From an uncultured Alphaproteobacteria bacterium (GTDB taxonomy: Bacteria; Pseudomonadota; Alphaproteobacteria; HIMB59), in contig CABYSX010000001.1 of the NCBI GenBank assembly GCA_902521795.1, positions 1-64,000 on the forward strand: a stretch of 64,000 nucleotides of DNA. The letters run 5' to 3'. The translations under genes were made by a program, and so were the position numbers. The notes beneath the pieces are model-generated. The model searched no databases. It was not told the DNA's origin and saw only the letters and a program-made list of their open reading frames with translations. Below are positions 29,062 to 39,668 of the stretch, in pieces; positions within the stretch are counted from its first letter, which is position 1; each line of letters opens with the position of its first letter.

Positions 29062-30045
29062 ATGAGTATATTTTCTTTAGCGGTAACTGTTCTTATTGGT
29101 GTTCTTTTTTTTGTAGCTTTTTTTCATTTTTCAAATTTTTTACTAGATTATTTTAGAATTAAATCAAAAAAAAAATTTGCTTTAGAAAACTCATTAAGAG
29201 TTGTTATTTTTATTGGGCCAGCATTTATAGTCTTATTCGTCTTTATCATCTACCCTGTATTTGAAACAATTAGATTAAGTTTTTATGATAAATTAGGAGA
29301 AAACTTCGTAGGTTTATATAACTATGCATGGGCGATCAAAGATCCTGATTTTAAAAGAAGTATAATTAATAATTTAGGTTGGTTAATAGTGGTGCCAACT
29401 CTTAGCACATTTTTTGGTTTAGTTATTGCAAATTTAGCAGACAGGGTATGGTGGGGGTCAATTGCTAAATCTATAATATTTATGCCCATGGCAATTTCGT
29501 TTGTTGGAGCGGGCGTAATATGGAAATTTATGTACGATTATAGGGGACCAGGCGATCAACAAATTGGTCTTCTAAATGCTATTGCAGTAGCTTTGGGTTT
29601 TGAACCTCAAGCATGGTTGACAATCCCAATTTGGAATAATTTTTTTTTAATGGCAATCATGATATGGATACAAACTGGCCTTGCTTTAGTAATTTTTAGC
29701 GCTGCGCTACGAACTATTCCTAAAGAAACATTGGATGCTGCAAGAATTGATGGTGCTAGTGAACTAAAAATTTTTTGGAAAATAATTATTCCTTACTTAG
29801 AACAGACTATCCTCGTAATCTGGACGATAATAACGCTGTTGGTGTTAAAGGTATTTGACATTATTTATGCCATGACAAATGGGCAGTGGCAGACTGAAGT
29901 TTTGGCAAACTTGATGTATGACTGGATGTTTCGAGGTGGCGGGGATACAGGCAGAGGGAGCGTCCTAGCTTTTTGTATATTAATAGGTGTTATTCCCATA
30001 TTAGCATGGAACTTATATAAGCACAGGCAAGATCAAAAAGTATGA
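29062..30045 (+). CDS. ABC transporter permease (AglF-like, extra N-terminal TM)
   Basis: EAA-like loop 'KETLDAARIDGASELKIFWKIIIPYL'; extra N-terminal hydrophobic segment. Confidence 0.85.
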   Translation: MSIFSLAVTVLIGVLFFVAFFHFSNFLLDYFRIKSKKKFALENSLRVVIFIGPAFIVLFVFIIYPVFETIRLSFYDKLGENFVGLYNYAWAIKDPDFKRSIINNLGWLIVVPTLSTFFGLVIANLADRVWWGSIAKSIIFMPMAISFVGAGVIWKFMYDYRGPGDQQIGLLNAIAVALGFEPQAWLTIPIWNNFFLMAIMIWIQTGLALVIFSAALRTIPKETLDAARIDGASELKIFWKIIIPYLEQTILVIWTIITLLVLKVFDIIYAMTNGQWQTEVLANLMYDWMFRGGGDTGRGSVLAFCILIGVIPILAWNLYKHRQDQKV

Positions 30046-31181
30046 AAAAATTCACATTAACGTCAATTTTCTCCCAGCTTTTATTGCTTATTTTTGTCAT
30101 TGCATGGATTGCTCCAACTTTTGGATTATTTATAAGCTCTTTGAGAGATAAAGATGTCCTTGCAATAAGTGGATGGTGGACTTCTTTCACAACAACAGAA
30201 GTGAACGAAATATATCGAACTAAAGGCAAAGATGCTCAAATTAAAGAGGGAGAATATTATTACATCAAAAGTAATTTATTTAGAGAAAACAAAGGAAAGG
30301 AAATATTCCGATTTGGTGTGACATCAAAAAATATTGATGAATATGAAGTAGGTGAAACTGCGTTATTTAAAGATGGAACAGAAATTACTGTATCAGAAAA
30401 TGGAGACTATATTTGGAAATCACAAAATGAATTTAAAAAGAAAAAAGGTAAAAGAGTATTTGTATCAGCTAAGAGTCCCCCGAGTTTTACTTTAGACAAC
30501 TATAAAGAAGTTCTATTTAAAGAGGGTTTAGGGCAAGCATTTTTGAATACATTTGCTGTTGCACTTCCCGCTACTTTGATACCTCTTATTATTTGCTCTT
30601 TTTTTGCGTATGCCTTAACCTGGATGAAATTTTATGGTCGAGATATTTTGTTAGCAACAATAATTGCTTCTCTTGTTGTTCCATTACAAATGTCACTAAT
30701 ACCTATATTAACAATTTATAATGACTTTGGTGCTCTCTTTGGAGTAGCTGCAAAATCATTCCCTGGAATTTGGATGGCACATACAGGATTTGGTTTAGCC
30801 TCAACAACATTCTTATTATGGAATTTCTTAAAGTCCCTTCCTCAAGAAATGATGGAGGCAGCAAAAGTAGATGGTGCAACTCACTATGATACCTTTATCA
30901 AAATTGTTGTTCCTTTATCAGTTCCTGCTTTTGCCTCTATATTTATTCTACAATTCTTATGGGTATGGAATGATCTTCTAGTAGGATTAGTCTTTTTAGA
31001 CAAACACCCCAGTGAGATTATTTTGACAGCAAAATTAAAAGAGTTGCTTGGATCTAGAGGAGAAAACTGGGAAATACTCACAACTAGTGCATTTGTCTCA
31101 ATGGCTGTGCCATTATTTATTTTCTTTTCTCTTCAAAGATACTTTATAAGAGGATTAGTAGCAGGATCAATAAAAGGGTGA
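30042..31181 (+). CDS. ABC transporter permease (AglG-like, large extracytoplasmic insertion after TM1)
   Basis: 379 aa; insertion 'TTTEVNEIYRTKGKDAQIKEGEYYYIKSN...VSAKSPPSF'; EAA-like loop 'QEMMEAAKVDGATHYDTFIKIVVPLS'. Confidence 0.85.
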   Translation: MKKFTLTSIFSQLLLLIFVIAWIAPTFGLFISSLRDKDVLAISGWWTSFTTTEVNEIYRTKGKDAQIKEGEYYYIKSNLFRENKGKEIFRFGVTSKNIDEYEVGETALFKDGTEITVSENGDYIWKSQNEFKKKKGKRVFVSAKSPPSFTLDNYKEVLFKEGLGQAFLNTFAVALPATLIPLIICSFFAYALTWMKFYGRDILLATIIASLVVPLQMSLIPILTIYNDFGALFGVAAKSFPGIWMAHTGFGLASTTFLLWNFLKSLPQEMMEAAKVDGATHYDTFIKIVVPLSVPAFASIFILQFLWVWNDLLVGLVFLDKHPSEIILTAKLKELLGSRGENWEILTTSAFVSMAVPLFIFFSLQRYFIRGLVAGSIKG

Positions 31182-32494
31182 GTAATAGAATAGTAATAAT
31201 AGGTGCCGGGAGTACTAATTTTGGCCTTGGTATCGTTGGTGATTTTTTTAAGTCTAAAATTCTTTCTGGCTCAACATTAGTGCTTCATGACATTAATCCT
31301 GAAACCCTCAAAAATACCCATGAAATTGCTTTATCTTTTAAAGAAAAACTTGGAGTAGACTTTAATATTGAGTCGACAACCTCTCGAAGCAAAGCTCTAC
31401 AACAGGCTGATTTTTGTCTTATATCAATAGAGGTGGGGAATAGATTTGAACTTTGGGAGCAAGATTGGAAAGTGCCCCTTCAGTATGGCATCAAACAAGT
31501 CTACGGAGAAAATGGGGGGCCCGGTGGGATGTTTCATGCGATGCGTCAAGTACCAGTTATCATAGAAATTTGTGAAGATATTGAAAAAATTTGTCCAGAA
31601 GCATTTGTATTTAGTTATTCAAATCCTATGCAACGAATATGTCATGCATTAAATACCCGTTTCCCTAACTTAAAAATAACTGGACTGTGTCATGAGATTG
31701 CTTCAATGACTCGCCAGCTTCCTTCGTTGATGGAAACTGATATAGACAATATTGAGTTTGAGGCAGGAGGTTTAAATCACTTAAGTATTTTACTGAGTGC
31801 AAAATACAAAGACTCTGATAAAGATGGATATCCTTCAATAAATAAAAACTTCGAAGACTATTATTCTGATTTGGTAAATGATCATGAAGGATTTTTTTCT
31901 AATCCAGGTGCCGAAAGAGGTTTGTTCTTTGAGCTATTTAAAAGATATGGATATCTTCCAATTACTACAGATAGTCATTTAGGTGAATATTTATCTTGGG
32001 CCTATAGTGTTGTAGATCATGACGGTATTTTAGACTTTTATGATAAGTACAAAAAAAGGTGTTTGTCTTTTTTCTCCAATGACGGATATGAGAAGTTTTT
32101 TGATATGAGTCACCCCAAGCCTCATGAAAGAGCTATACCGATTATTGAAAGTATTGTAGAAGATCTGAACATGTTAGAACATGCTGTAAATATAAGGAAC
32201 AATAATTTTATTGAGTGTCTTCCAAAAGATATTGTAGTTGAGGTACCAGCTATAATTAATAAGTCAGGTATACATGGTAGAAAGTTAGAGAATTATCCGG
32301 AGTCTTTTGGCTCACTTCTTAATTCGCAAGTAGGAACAATTCAATTGACAACTAAAGCTATACTAAATAGGTCAAAGGAAACAGCTATTCACGCTCTTCT
32401 AGCCGATCCACTTGTAGAAAGTCCTAATTCAGTAACATCTTTGATTGATACGATGATAGAATTTCAAAAAGAATATTTGGGATATTTAAAATAG
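31178..32494 (+). CDS. GH4-family glycosidase (alpha-galactosidase-like)
   Basis: IVIIGAGSTNFG NAD motif; GLCHEIAS; GGLNHLS; overlaps the permease gene. Confidence 0.8.
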   Translation: MSNRIVIIGAGSTNFGLGIVGDFFKSKILSGSTLVLHDINPETLKNTHEIALSFKEKLGVDFNIESTTSRSKALQQADFCLISIEVGNRFELWEQDWKVPLQYGIKQVYGENGGPGGMFHAMRQVPVIIEICEDIEKICPEAFVFSYSNPMQRICHALNTRFPNLKITGLCHEIASMTRQLPSLMETDIDNIEFEAGGLNHLSILLSAKYKDSDKDGYPSINKNFEDYYSDLVNDHEGFFSNPGAERGLFFELFKRYGYLPITTDSHLGEYLSWAYSVVDHDGILDFYDKYKKRCLSFFSNDGYEKFFDMSHPKPHERAIPIIESIVEDLNMLEHAVNIRNNNFIECLPKDIVVEVPAIINKSGIHGRKLENYPESFGSLLNSQVGTIQLTTKAILNRSKETAIHALLADPLVESPNSVTSLIDTMIEFQKEYLGYLK

Positions 32495-32499
32495 TATAA

Positions 32500-33822
32500 T
32501 TGAATAATCTTTCTCTTGTAAAAAATTTTCCTTCTAGTTTTATCTTTGGTACCGCCACTTCATCTTATCAAATAGAAGGTAATAAATATGGTGGATGTGG
32601 TAAGTCTATATGGGATGATTTTGCCCGAAAGAAATTAAATGGTATTGATGGTCTAAATGCCTGTAACCATTATGAATATTTTGAGGAAGATATAAAACTC
32701 ATTAAAGGTCTTGGGTTTAACGCTTATCGTTTCTCATTTTCATGGCCTAGACTATTCCCAGAAAATAATAATGACATTAATATGGATGGAGTTGATTTCT
32801 ACAAGAGGCTATTGGATAAAATTTTAGAGAGTGATTTAGAGCCATTTCCCACACTTTATCATTGGGATTTGCCAGTACGTTTCTCAAAAATTGAGGGTTG
32901 GGAAAACAAAGATACATGTAAGCGTTTTGCTGAATTTTCATACTTTATATCACAGCAATATGGAGACTTATTTAAAAAAATAGCAACCGTAAACGAACCG
33001 TGGTGCGTTTCATGGCTTAGTCATTATTTAGGTGAACATGCTCCAGGTAAGCAGAATCTTAAGTCAGCAGTATCAACAATGCATAACATTTTACTTGCAC
33101 ATGGACTATCTGTTGAAGCTTTAAAAACTAATAATTCTCATGAAATTGGTATAGTTTTAAATAATCAATATGGTGAACCATTAGATCAAAAAGAAGAAAA
33201 TTTAAATGCTACAAAATTATTTGATAGTATTCATAATCGATGGTTTTCAGATGCTATTTTTAAAGGAACATATCCTGAATTAGCCTTAAGTGTTTTAGGT
33301 GATTATTTACCTAAAAACTATGATAACGATTTAATAGTCATCTCTCATCCTCTAAAATGGATTGGTCTTAATTATTACACAAGATCTATTATTAAATATC
33401 ACAAGTCTGAAGATGGTATCAATTATAAAACACTTCGCGGTTCTCTAAAAAAAACTGATATGGATTGGGAATATTTCCCTGAGGGATTAAGCTATTTTAT
33501 AAAAAGAATTAATAAAGAATATAATGATAAAATTCCAATTTATATTACAGAAAATGGAATGGCTAATGATGATAAACTGAATTCAAAAGAAGAGGTTGAT
33601 GATGATGATAGAATAGAATTTTTCGATCTGCATTTAAAAGAAATTTTAAAATGTTTAAGAGAAGGATTAACTGTTAAGGGATATTTTGCTTGGTCTTTAC
33701 TTGATAACTATGAATGGGCTTTTGGTTACACTAAAAGATTTGGTTTGGTCTATGTTGATTTTGATAATTTTAACAGAATACCAAAGAAATCTTATTATGA
33801 ATTTTCAAAATATTTAATTTAG
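32500..33822 (+). CDS. GH1-family beta-glycosidase
   Basis: 'FIFGTATSSYQIEG', acid/base TVNEPW, nucleophile YITENGM. Confidence 0.9.
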   Translation: MNNLSLVKNFPSSFIFGTATSSYQIEGNKYGGCGKSIWDDFARKKLNGIDGLNACNHYEYFEEDIKLIKGLGFNAYRFSFSWPRLFPENNNDINMDGVDFYKRLLDKILESDLEPFPTLYHWDLPVRFSKIEGWENKDTCKRFAEFSYFISQQYGDLFKKIATVNEPWCVSWLSHYLGEHAPGKQNLKSAVSTMHNILLAHGLSVEALKTNNSHEIGIVLNNQYGEPLDQKEENLNATKLFDSIHNRWFSDAIFKGTYPELALSVLGDYLPKNYDNDLIVISHPLKWIGLNYYTRSIIKYHKSEDGINYKTLRGSLKKTDMDWEYFPEGLSYFIKRINKEYNDKIPIYITENGMANDDKLNSKEEVDDDDRIEFFDLHLKEILKCLREGLTVKGYFAWSLLDNYEWAFGYTKRFGLVYVDFDNFNRIPKKSYYEFSKYLI

Positions 33823-33984
33823 ATTTATGCCTAAAAAATATTATTTTCTGACATCAACAAAAATTGCTACTAGTAGACACGTCGTATATAAGGCCATGAT
33901 AGGTAAATTTTTATTAATCATTTAAATAAAGTTATAGTCATAGATGTATATTGATATAAAAAATGCTAAAGTTTTCAACGTATA

Positions 33985-35016
33985 ATGGCTGATGTAAATC
34001 TTAAAAGTGTAAAGAAAACCTATGACAAAACTGAAGTAATTCATGGGGTGGATCTTGACATCAACTCTGGGGAATTCATTGTATTTGTTGGACCTTCAGG
34101 ATGTGGAAAATCTACACTGCTTAGAATGATTGCTGGTCTCGAGGACATAACAGAAGGCGAAATATCCATAGGTGGAGAAGTTGTAAATAAAATTATCGCA
34201 GCAGAAAGAGGTGTTGCAATGGTTTTTCAATCCTACGCACTTTATCCGCATATGACAGTTTTTAATAATATGGCCTTTGCTCTTAAACAAGCCAAAACAC
34301 CTGTTGATGAAATTAACAGTAGGGTTTTAGAGGCAGCAAAAATTTTACAAATTGAAAGTTTATTTGAGAGACTTCCAAAACAGCTATCTGGTGGACAACG
34401 ACAACGTGTTGCAATAGGTAGAGCAATTGTAAGAAATCCAAAAGTATTTTTATTTGACGAGCCTTTATCTAATTTAGATGCAGCACTTCGAGTTCAAACT
34501 AGAATAGAAATAGCTAAGCTTCATAGTCAATTAACTGCTACCATGATTTACGTAACACACGATCAAGTTGAAGCAATGACTTTAGCTGACAGGATTGTTG
34601 TAATTAATCAGGGTGTCATTGAACAAGTTGGAACTCCTATTGAGCTTTATAATTCTCCAAAAAATCAATTTGTAGCTGAGTTTATTGGCTCTCCTAAAAT
34701 GAATATGATCAATATAGAGAATGGAGAAAAATTTGACTTGATAAATATTAATCCTCCTAGTGAAGCTGATAAAATAGGAATAAGACCTGAACATCTTAGT
34801 TTAGCAAATAATGGCTCCCACAAACTTAAAGGAACTGTAAGACACATAGAAAATTTAGGTGAACATTTATTGTGTTATATAAACTTAGAAAAAGATAATG
34901 AGATTACAGCTAAATTAGACGTAAATAGTGACATCAAAATTAATGAAAAAATTAATTTAAATTGGCATCAAGATCATCAGCACTTTTTTGACTCCTCAGG
35001 TCTTTCTATTTTCTAA
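33985..35016 (+). CDS. Sugar ABC transporter ATP-binding protein (UgpC/AglK type)
   Basis: [28 protein letters not shown]. Confidence 0.9.
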   Translation: MADVNLKSVKKTYDKTEVIHGVDLDINSGEFIVFVGPSGCGKSTLLRMIAGLEDITEGEISIGGEVVNKIIAAERGVAMVFQSYALYPHMTVFNNMAFALKQAKTPVDEINSRVLEAAKILQIESLFERLPKQLSGGQRQRVAIGRAIVRNPKVFLFDEPLSNLDAALRVQTRIEIAKLHSQLTATMIYVTHDQVEAMTLADRIVVINQGVIEQVGTPIELYNSPKNQFVAEFIGSPKMNMINIENGEKFDLININPPSEADKIGIRPEHLSLANNGSHKLKGTVRHIENLGEHLLCYINLEKDNEITAKLDVNSDIKINEKINLNWHQDHQHFFDSSGLSIF

Positions 35017-35018
35017 AC

Positions 35019-36968
35019 ATGTCAGCTAATCCTGAACTTGGGGTTTGTTATTACCCAGAGCATTGGCCTGAAGAACTGTGGGTCAGTGATGCCCAAAATA
35101 TGATCAAAAATGGTATTAAATGGGTAAGAATAGCTGAATTTGCTTGGTCTAAAATTGAACCCGACCCTGGTATTTTTGATTGGAATTGGCTAGATAAGAT
35201 CGTCGATATCTTAGGAAACAGTGGTCTAAAAATTGTCATGTGCACTCCAACCGCCACTCCCCCGAAATGGTTAGTCGACCAAATGCCAGATATGGTTGCT
35301 CTTGATAAAAATGGTCAAGCTAGGAAATTTGGTTCAAGACGGCATTATTCCTTTTCCCATCAAGGGTATCAAAAAGAGAGTCAGCGTATTACACAAGCGG
35401 TAGCAGAGAGATATGGTCAAAATAAATTTGTGCAAGCATGGCAAACAGATAATGAGTATGGTTGTCATGAGACTACCTATTCTTGGTGCATGTCTTCTTT
35501 GTCTGAATTTAGAGTTTGGCTTAAAAAAAAATATAAAAATATTGATGAATTAAATAAATCTTGGGGAAATGTTTTCTGGTCTATGGAGTATCGTTCCTTT
35601 GAAGAAATTGATCTCCCCAATCTAACTGTTACTGAGGCAAATCCATCACATAATTTTGATTTTCGAAAGTTTAGCTCTGATCAGGTTAAAAATTTTAATT
35701 CTCAACAGGTTGAAATAATTAATCAAAACTCTCCTGGACGACCTGTCAGTCATAATTACATGGGTCACTTTGTAGAGTTCGATCACCGAGAAGTATCTAA
35801 AAATTTAGATATAGTTGCTTGGAATAGCTATCCATTAGGCAACCTTCAAAATATGCAAATTATTGCCAGAGAAGATAAACAACTCATTAATGATTGTTAC
35901 AATATTGGTGATCCTGACTTTCAGTCATACCATCATGATCTTTATAGAGGGATGGGTAGATTATGGATAATGGAGCAGCAACCAGGACCAGTAAATTGGG
36001 CAAAGTATAATCCTGTGCCAGTAGATGGAGCAGTCAGAATGTGGACTTGGGAGGCTTTCGCCCATGATGCAGAAGTTGTAAGTTATTTTCGATGGAGGCA
36101 AGCACCCTTTGCCCAAGAACAAATGCATTCTGCTCTGATGCTCAGAGATAATACTCCAGCAGTTGGTAGTCTGGAAGCCCTTCAAGTAAGCAAAGAAATT
36201 CAAATGATTGAACTTCCAGCAACACAGAAATCAGAAGTCGCCTTATTGCATGATTACGAGGCTTGTTGGATAACAGAGTTAGATGGACAAACTGAAGATT
36301 TCCACTACACGCGCTTGATGCTAGATTTTTACAAATCGGTTAGGGTAAATGGTGGCTCTTTAGATATTATTGGAAAAAATGATGATTTTAATGGTTATAA
36401 ATTAATTATCATTCCGTCATTTGCTCATCTTGATGCTAACATATTTAAAAAAATATCTACATCTGGAGCAAAAATCTTGGCTGGTCCTAGAACGGGTATC
36501 AAAACAGTAAATTTTCAAATACCTGAAAACTTAAGCCTAGAGGGTCTTGGTTATCAAGTTACACGAGTAGATGCCTTACCCTATGCACTTCCAATTGAAG
36601 TAGAATGGAAAGGTAAAAAAGGTCAACTACGCGTGTGGAGGGAACATGGAAATAGCTCGGGTATATCCGAAGGAAACTCAAAAGATGGCTTTCCAGTTAT
36701 TACAAGTGGAAACCAAGGAAGCTATTTATGTGGATGGCCTGATGAAAATTTGCTCAGAGCAATAATGGGAGAACAGATGATATCTGCAGGGTTAAAACCA
36801 GTAACACTTCCTGAATATCTAAGAGTAAGACAGAGAGGCAATCTATTGTTTTTTACTAATTATGGAAAAGAGACTATTGAGATACCTGATTTTTTTCGGG
36901 GAGAGATTATTATGGGATCAAAAAATATGAAACAGGCAGATGTTACTATTTTGAAATTAGAAAATTAA
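35019..36968 (+). CDS. GH42-family beta-galactosidase
   Basis: 'GVCYYPEHWPEELW', 'WQTDNEYGCHET', 'MWTWEAFAHDAEVVSYFRWRQA'. Confidence 0.9.
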   Translation: MSANPELGVCYYPEHWPEELWVSDAQNMIKNGIKWVRIAEFAWSKIEPDPGIFDWNWLDKIVDILGNSGLKIVMCTPTATPPKWLVDQMPDMVALDKNGQARKFGSRRHYSFSHQGYQKESQRITQAVAERYGQNKFVQAWQTDNEYGCHETTYSWCMSSLSEFRVWLKKKYKNIDELNKSWGNVFWSMEYRSFEEIDLPNLTVTEANPSHNFDFRKFSSDQVKNFNSQQVEIINQNSPGRPVSHNYMGHFVEFDHREVSKNLDIVAWNSYPLGNLQNMQIIAREDKQLINDCYNIGDPDFQSYHHDLYRGMGRLWIMEQQPGPVNWAKYNPVPVDGAVRMWTWEAFAHDAEVVSYFRWRQAPFAQEQMHSALMLRDNTPAVGSLEALQVSKEIQMIELPATQKSEVALLHDYEACWITELDGQTEDFHYTRLMLDFYKSVRVNGGSLDIIGKNDDFNGYKLIIIPSFAHLDANIFKKISTSGAKILAGPRTGIKTVNFQIPENLSLEGLGYQVTRVDALPYALPIEVEWKGKKGQLRVWREHGNSSGISEGNSKDGFPVITSGNQGSYLCGWPDENLLRAIMGEQMISAGLKPVTLPEYLRVRQRGNLLFFTNYGKETIEIPDFFRGEIIMGSKNMKQADVTILKLEN

Positions 36969-36973
36969 AAAAT

Positions 36974-37708
36974 TTACCTAATGCTTCTTCCACCATCTAC
37001 TGGTATCGTTAAACCTGTCATAAAGGATGATGCTTCACTTGCTAAAAAGTAAATTACACTTGCCACCTCTTCCGGTTTACCAATCCTGCCAATAGGGTGG
37101 TTATCACGCATTCTTTTTTGATACTCTTTTAATGTTAGGTCTTTTTTAAAAGAAGCGAGCATTGGGGTATCGATGGCACCAGGAGCAACAGCATTAACTC
37201 TTATATTATGTTTGGATAAATCTAAAGCTAAAGAAGCAGTAAAAGATACTATTGCACTCTTTGAGGTTGCATATGCCAACATATTTTTAACTCCTCTGAT
37301 ACTGTTTATGGAAGCTAAATTTATGATGGAGGATTTATTACTTTTTTTGAGCAATGGTAAGATATATTTACAAGCCAGAAATGTGCCCGTTACATTATTA
37401 TTAAAGTGATAGGACCAATCATTCATAGAGGTTGTCTCTAAATTTCCACTTAATCTAACGCCGGCACTGTTAACTAAAACATCGATTTTGCTATATTTTT
37501 TCCGAATAATAGAAGCTAGTTCTCTCCACTCTGTGTTGTTAGTGATATCTATTTGATAATTATCAAAATCTTTGATGTATTTATCTTTGTTCTTTTTAAA
37601 ACTAGTTCCTATAACTCTGAAGTTATTATTTAGGAATATTTTAGATGTACTTTTTCCAATACCAGACTCAGCACCTGTTATGAGGACAATTTTTTTTTTA
37701 AAAGTCAA
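36974..37708 (-). CDS. SDR-family oxidoreductase
   Basis: 'TGAESGIGKST', 'YATSKSA'. Confidence 0.85.
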   Translation of the reverse strand: MTFKKKIVLITGAESGIGKSTSKIFLNNNFRVIGTSFKKNKDKYIKDFDNYQIDITNNTEWRELASIIRKKYSKIDVLVNSAGVRLSGNLETTSMNDWSYHFNNNVTGTFLACKYILPLLKKSNKSSIINLASINSIRGVKNMLAYATSKSAIVSFTASLALDLSKHNIRVNAVAPGAIDTPMLASFKKDLTLKEYQKRMRDNHPIGRIGKPEEVASVIYFLASEASSFMTGLTIPVDGGRSIR

Positions 37709-37711
37709 AAA

Positions 37712-39556
37712 TTATACGCCTTTGCGTTGTTTGATCTTTCCAGTCTCAAAATCATCTAAGGCTTTTTTGTTATCCTCAGTAATTGGATCTTGAAGAGTTG
37801 GGCTCTCCCAAAAAGCTGTTCCCTCTAACCATTCATAGCCATGAGTTTTTATTGCTATGACATATGTCTTATCTGAGTCTTTAGCTCTTTTGAATGCTGC
37901 TTCTAACTCAGATGTAGAACTTACTGTCTCTGCATTGGCTCCCATACTTTTTGCATGATTTTCAAAATTTACAAATTGGAGATTGGTAGCTCTAGCAGCT
38001 CGAAGATTGCAAATATATTCTTTTCCACCTTTTGCTAGTTGAAGTCTATTGATAACCATGTGCCCCCCATTATCACAAACAATGATAATTAATTTTTGGT
38101 CATATAGAACTGAGCTATATATGTCACTATTATTCAGTAAATATGAACCATCTCCAACAAAGACCACTACGTCTTGTTCAGGTTTAGCCATTTTAATTCC
38201 AAGAGCTCCCGATATTTCATATCCCATACAACTAAAACCCCATTCAGTCTCAAAGGTGTTAAGCTGTTTTGGTTTCCAAACTTGAACAACCTCTCCTACA
38301 AGTCCTCCTGCTGCTGTAACAACGATATCACTAGGATCTGAATTTCTATAAATTGCTCCCACAGCATGAGCATACGAAGGCTCTTCTTGATTTGTAGGGC
38401 CACTTTGTTTTTCAACATACGCGTCCCATTTATCTCTTTCTTTAATTGCTCTTTGATACCAGGGGTCAGGGGCTTTCCAGTCACCAAGAGCTTCAGATAT
38501 TTGTTGAAGTCCTACTTTTGCATCACTTATAACAGGGGTGGCTAAATGCTTGGTCGTATCATAACGAGTAGTATTAACTGATACTAATTTAAAATTAGGA
38601 TTTTCGAAATTTGCCCATGAGCCAGTTGTAAAATCTGCAAGTTTAGTTCCTACAGCAAGAGCAAGATCAGTATCTTTAGATAAATTATTTGAGGACCCCT
38701 CTCCTAGCGCGCCCACAGTGCTAATATAATATGGGTCATCTTTCGTCATACATCCAATACCCATTACTGTTGAAGTTACAGGGATATTATGTTTTTTTGC
38801 AAAATTAGAGAGCTCTTGTTCTGCCTCAGAATAAAGAACACCACCCCCTGAAATAATAATAGGTTGTTTAGAATTTTTTAATTTTTCAGCTGCTTGTTTA
38901 ACTTGACTTGGATCTGGGCGCACTCTTCTAATTTGATGAATACTTTCTTCAAAAAAAACCTCAGGATAATCAAATGACTCTCCTTGGACATCTTGTGAAA
39001 TAGCGATTGTAGCAGGTCCGCAATCTGATGGATCGAGCATAACTTGAATTGCTTGGGGAAGTGAAGCAAGAATTTGCTCCGGTCTTGTAATTCTGTCAAA
39101 ATATTTAGAAACAGGTTTGAAGGCATCATTTGCCGTTTCGATAGGAGAATTGAAATTTTCGACTTGTTGTAATACAGGGTCGGGAAAACGGCTAGCGAAT
39201 GTATCTCCTGGAAGGAGTAAAATTGGAAGACGATTACTCATAGCAACTGCTGCTGCAGTTACCATATTTGTGGCACCAGGTCCAACTGATGAGGTAGCAA
39301 TGAAAATTTGTTTTCTTCTCATTGCTCTTGCATAACCAATTCCTGTTAACGCCATAGCTTGTTCGTGATGACCTCTGTATCCTGGAAGATCAGACTGGAA
39401 TTCTTCCATTGCCTGACCCAAACAGGCAACATTACCGTGACCATAGATTGCGAATGCTCCAGCAAACAAAGGGGCTTTCTTACCGTCAATAATAGTTTTT
39501 TGTGCAATTAAATATTTAAAAAGTGCGTGAGCACATGACAATTTGATGGTTTTCAT
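37712..39556 (-). CDS. iolD: IolD-like ThDP-dependent enzyme (trihydroxycyclohexanedione hydrolase family)
   Basis: 'LFAGAFAIYGHGNVACLGQA', 'YRGHHEQAMA', 'SSVGPGATNMVTAA', 'FVGDGSYLLNNSD'. Start moved to MKTIKLSCAHAL, preceded by GGAGG. Confidence 0.75.
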   Translation of the reverse strand: MKTIKLSCAHALFKYLIAQKTIIDGKKAPLFAGAFAIYGHGNVACLGQAMEEFQSDLPGYRGHHEQAMALTGIGYARAMRRKQIFIATSSVGPGATNMVTAAAVAMSNRLPILLLPGDTFASRFPDPVLQQVENFNSPIETANDAFKPVSKYFDRITRPEQILASLPQAIQVMLDPSDCGPATIAISQDVQGESFDYPEVFFEESIHQIRRVRPDPSQVKQAAEKLKNSKQPIIISGGGVLYSEAEQELSNFAKKHNIPVTSTVMGIGCMTKDDPYYISTVGALGEGSSNNLSKDTDLALAVGTKLADFTTGSWANFENPNFKLVSVNTTRYDTTKHLATPVISDAKVGLQQISEALGDWKAPDPWYQRAIKERDKWDAYVEKQSGPTNQEEPSYAHAVGAIYRNSDPSDIVVTAAGGLVGEVVQVWKPKQLNTFETEWGFSCMGYEISGALGIKMAKPEQDVVVFVGDGSYLLNNSDIYSSVLYDQKLIIIVCDNGGHMVINRLQLAKGGKEYICNLRAARATNLQFVNFENHAKSMGANAETVSSTSELEAAFKRAKDSDKTYVIAIKTHGYEWLEGTAFWESPTLQDPITEDNKKALDDFETGKIKQRKGV

Positions 39557-39668
39557 TATTCCTCCAAAAAACTTAACCATAAAGATACTACATGATCGAG
39601 AGATAATTTGAATGAAAAACCTTTTAAAATTGATACTTATTTGACATAACTTTTAGTCAAGAGATAAA

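Noticed and set aside
33823-33984. Gap between GH1 and the ATPase gene as a possible ncRNA or tiny ORF (about 32 aa)
   Set aside because: No stable hairpin or convincing ribosome-binding site seen; probably just a promoter region.
34096-34847. Minus-strand ORFs over the second ATPase gene
   Set aside because: Antisense shadow ORFs of a clearly coding UgpC/AglK-type gene.
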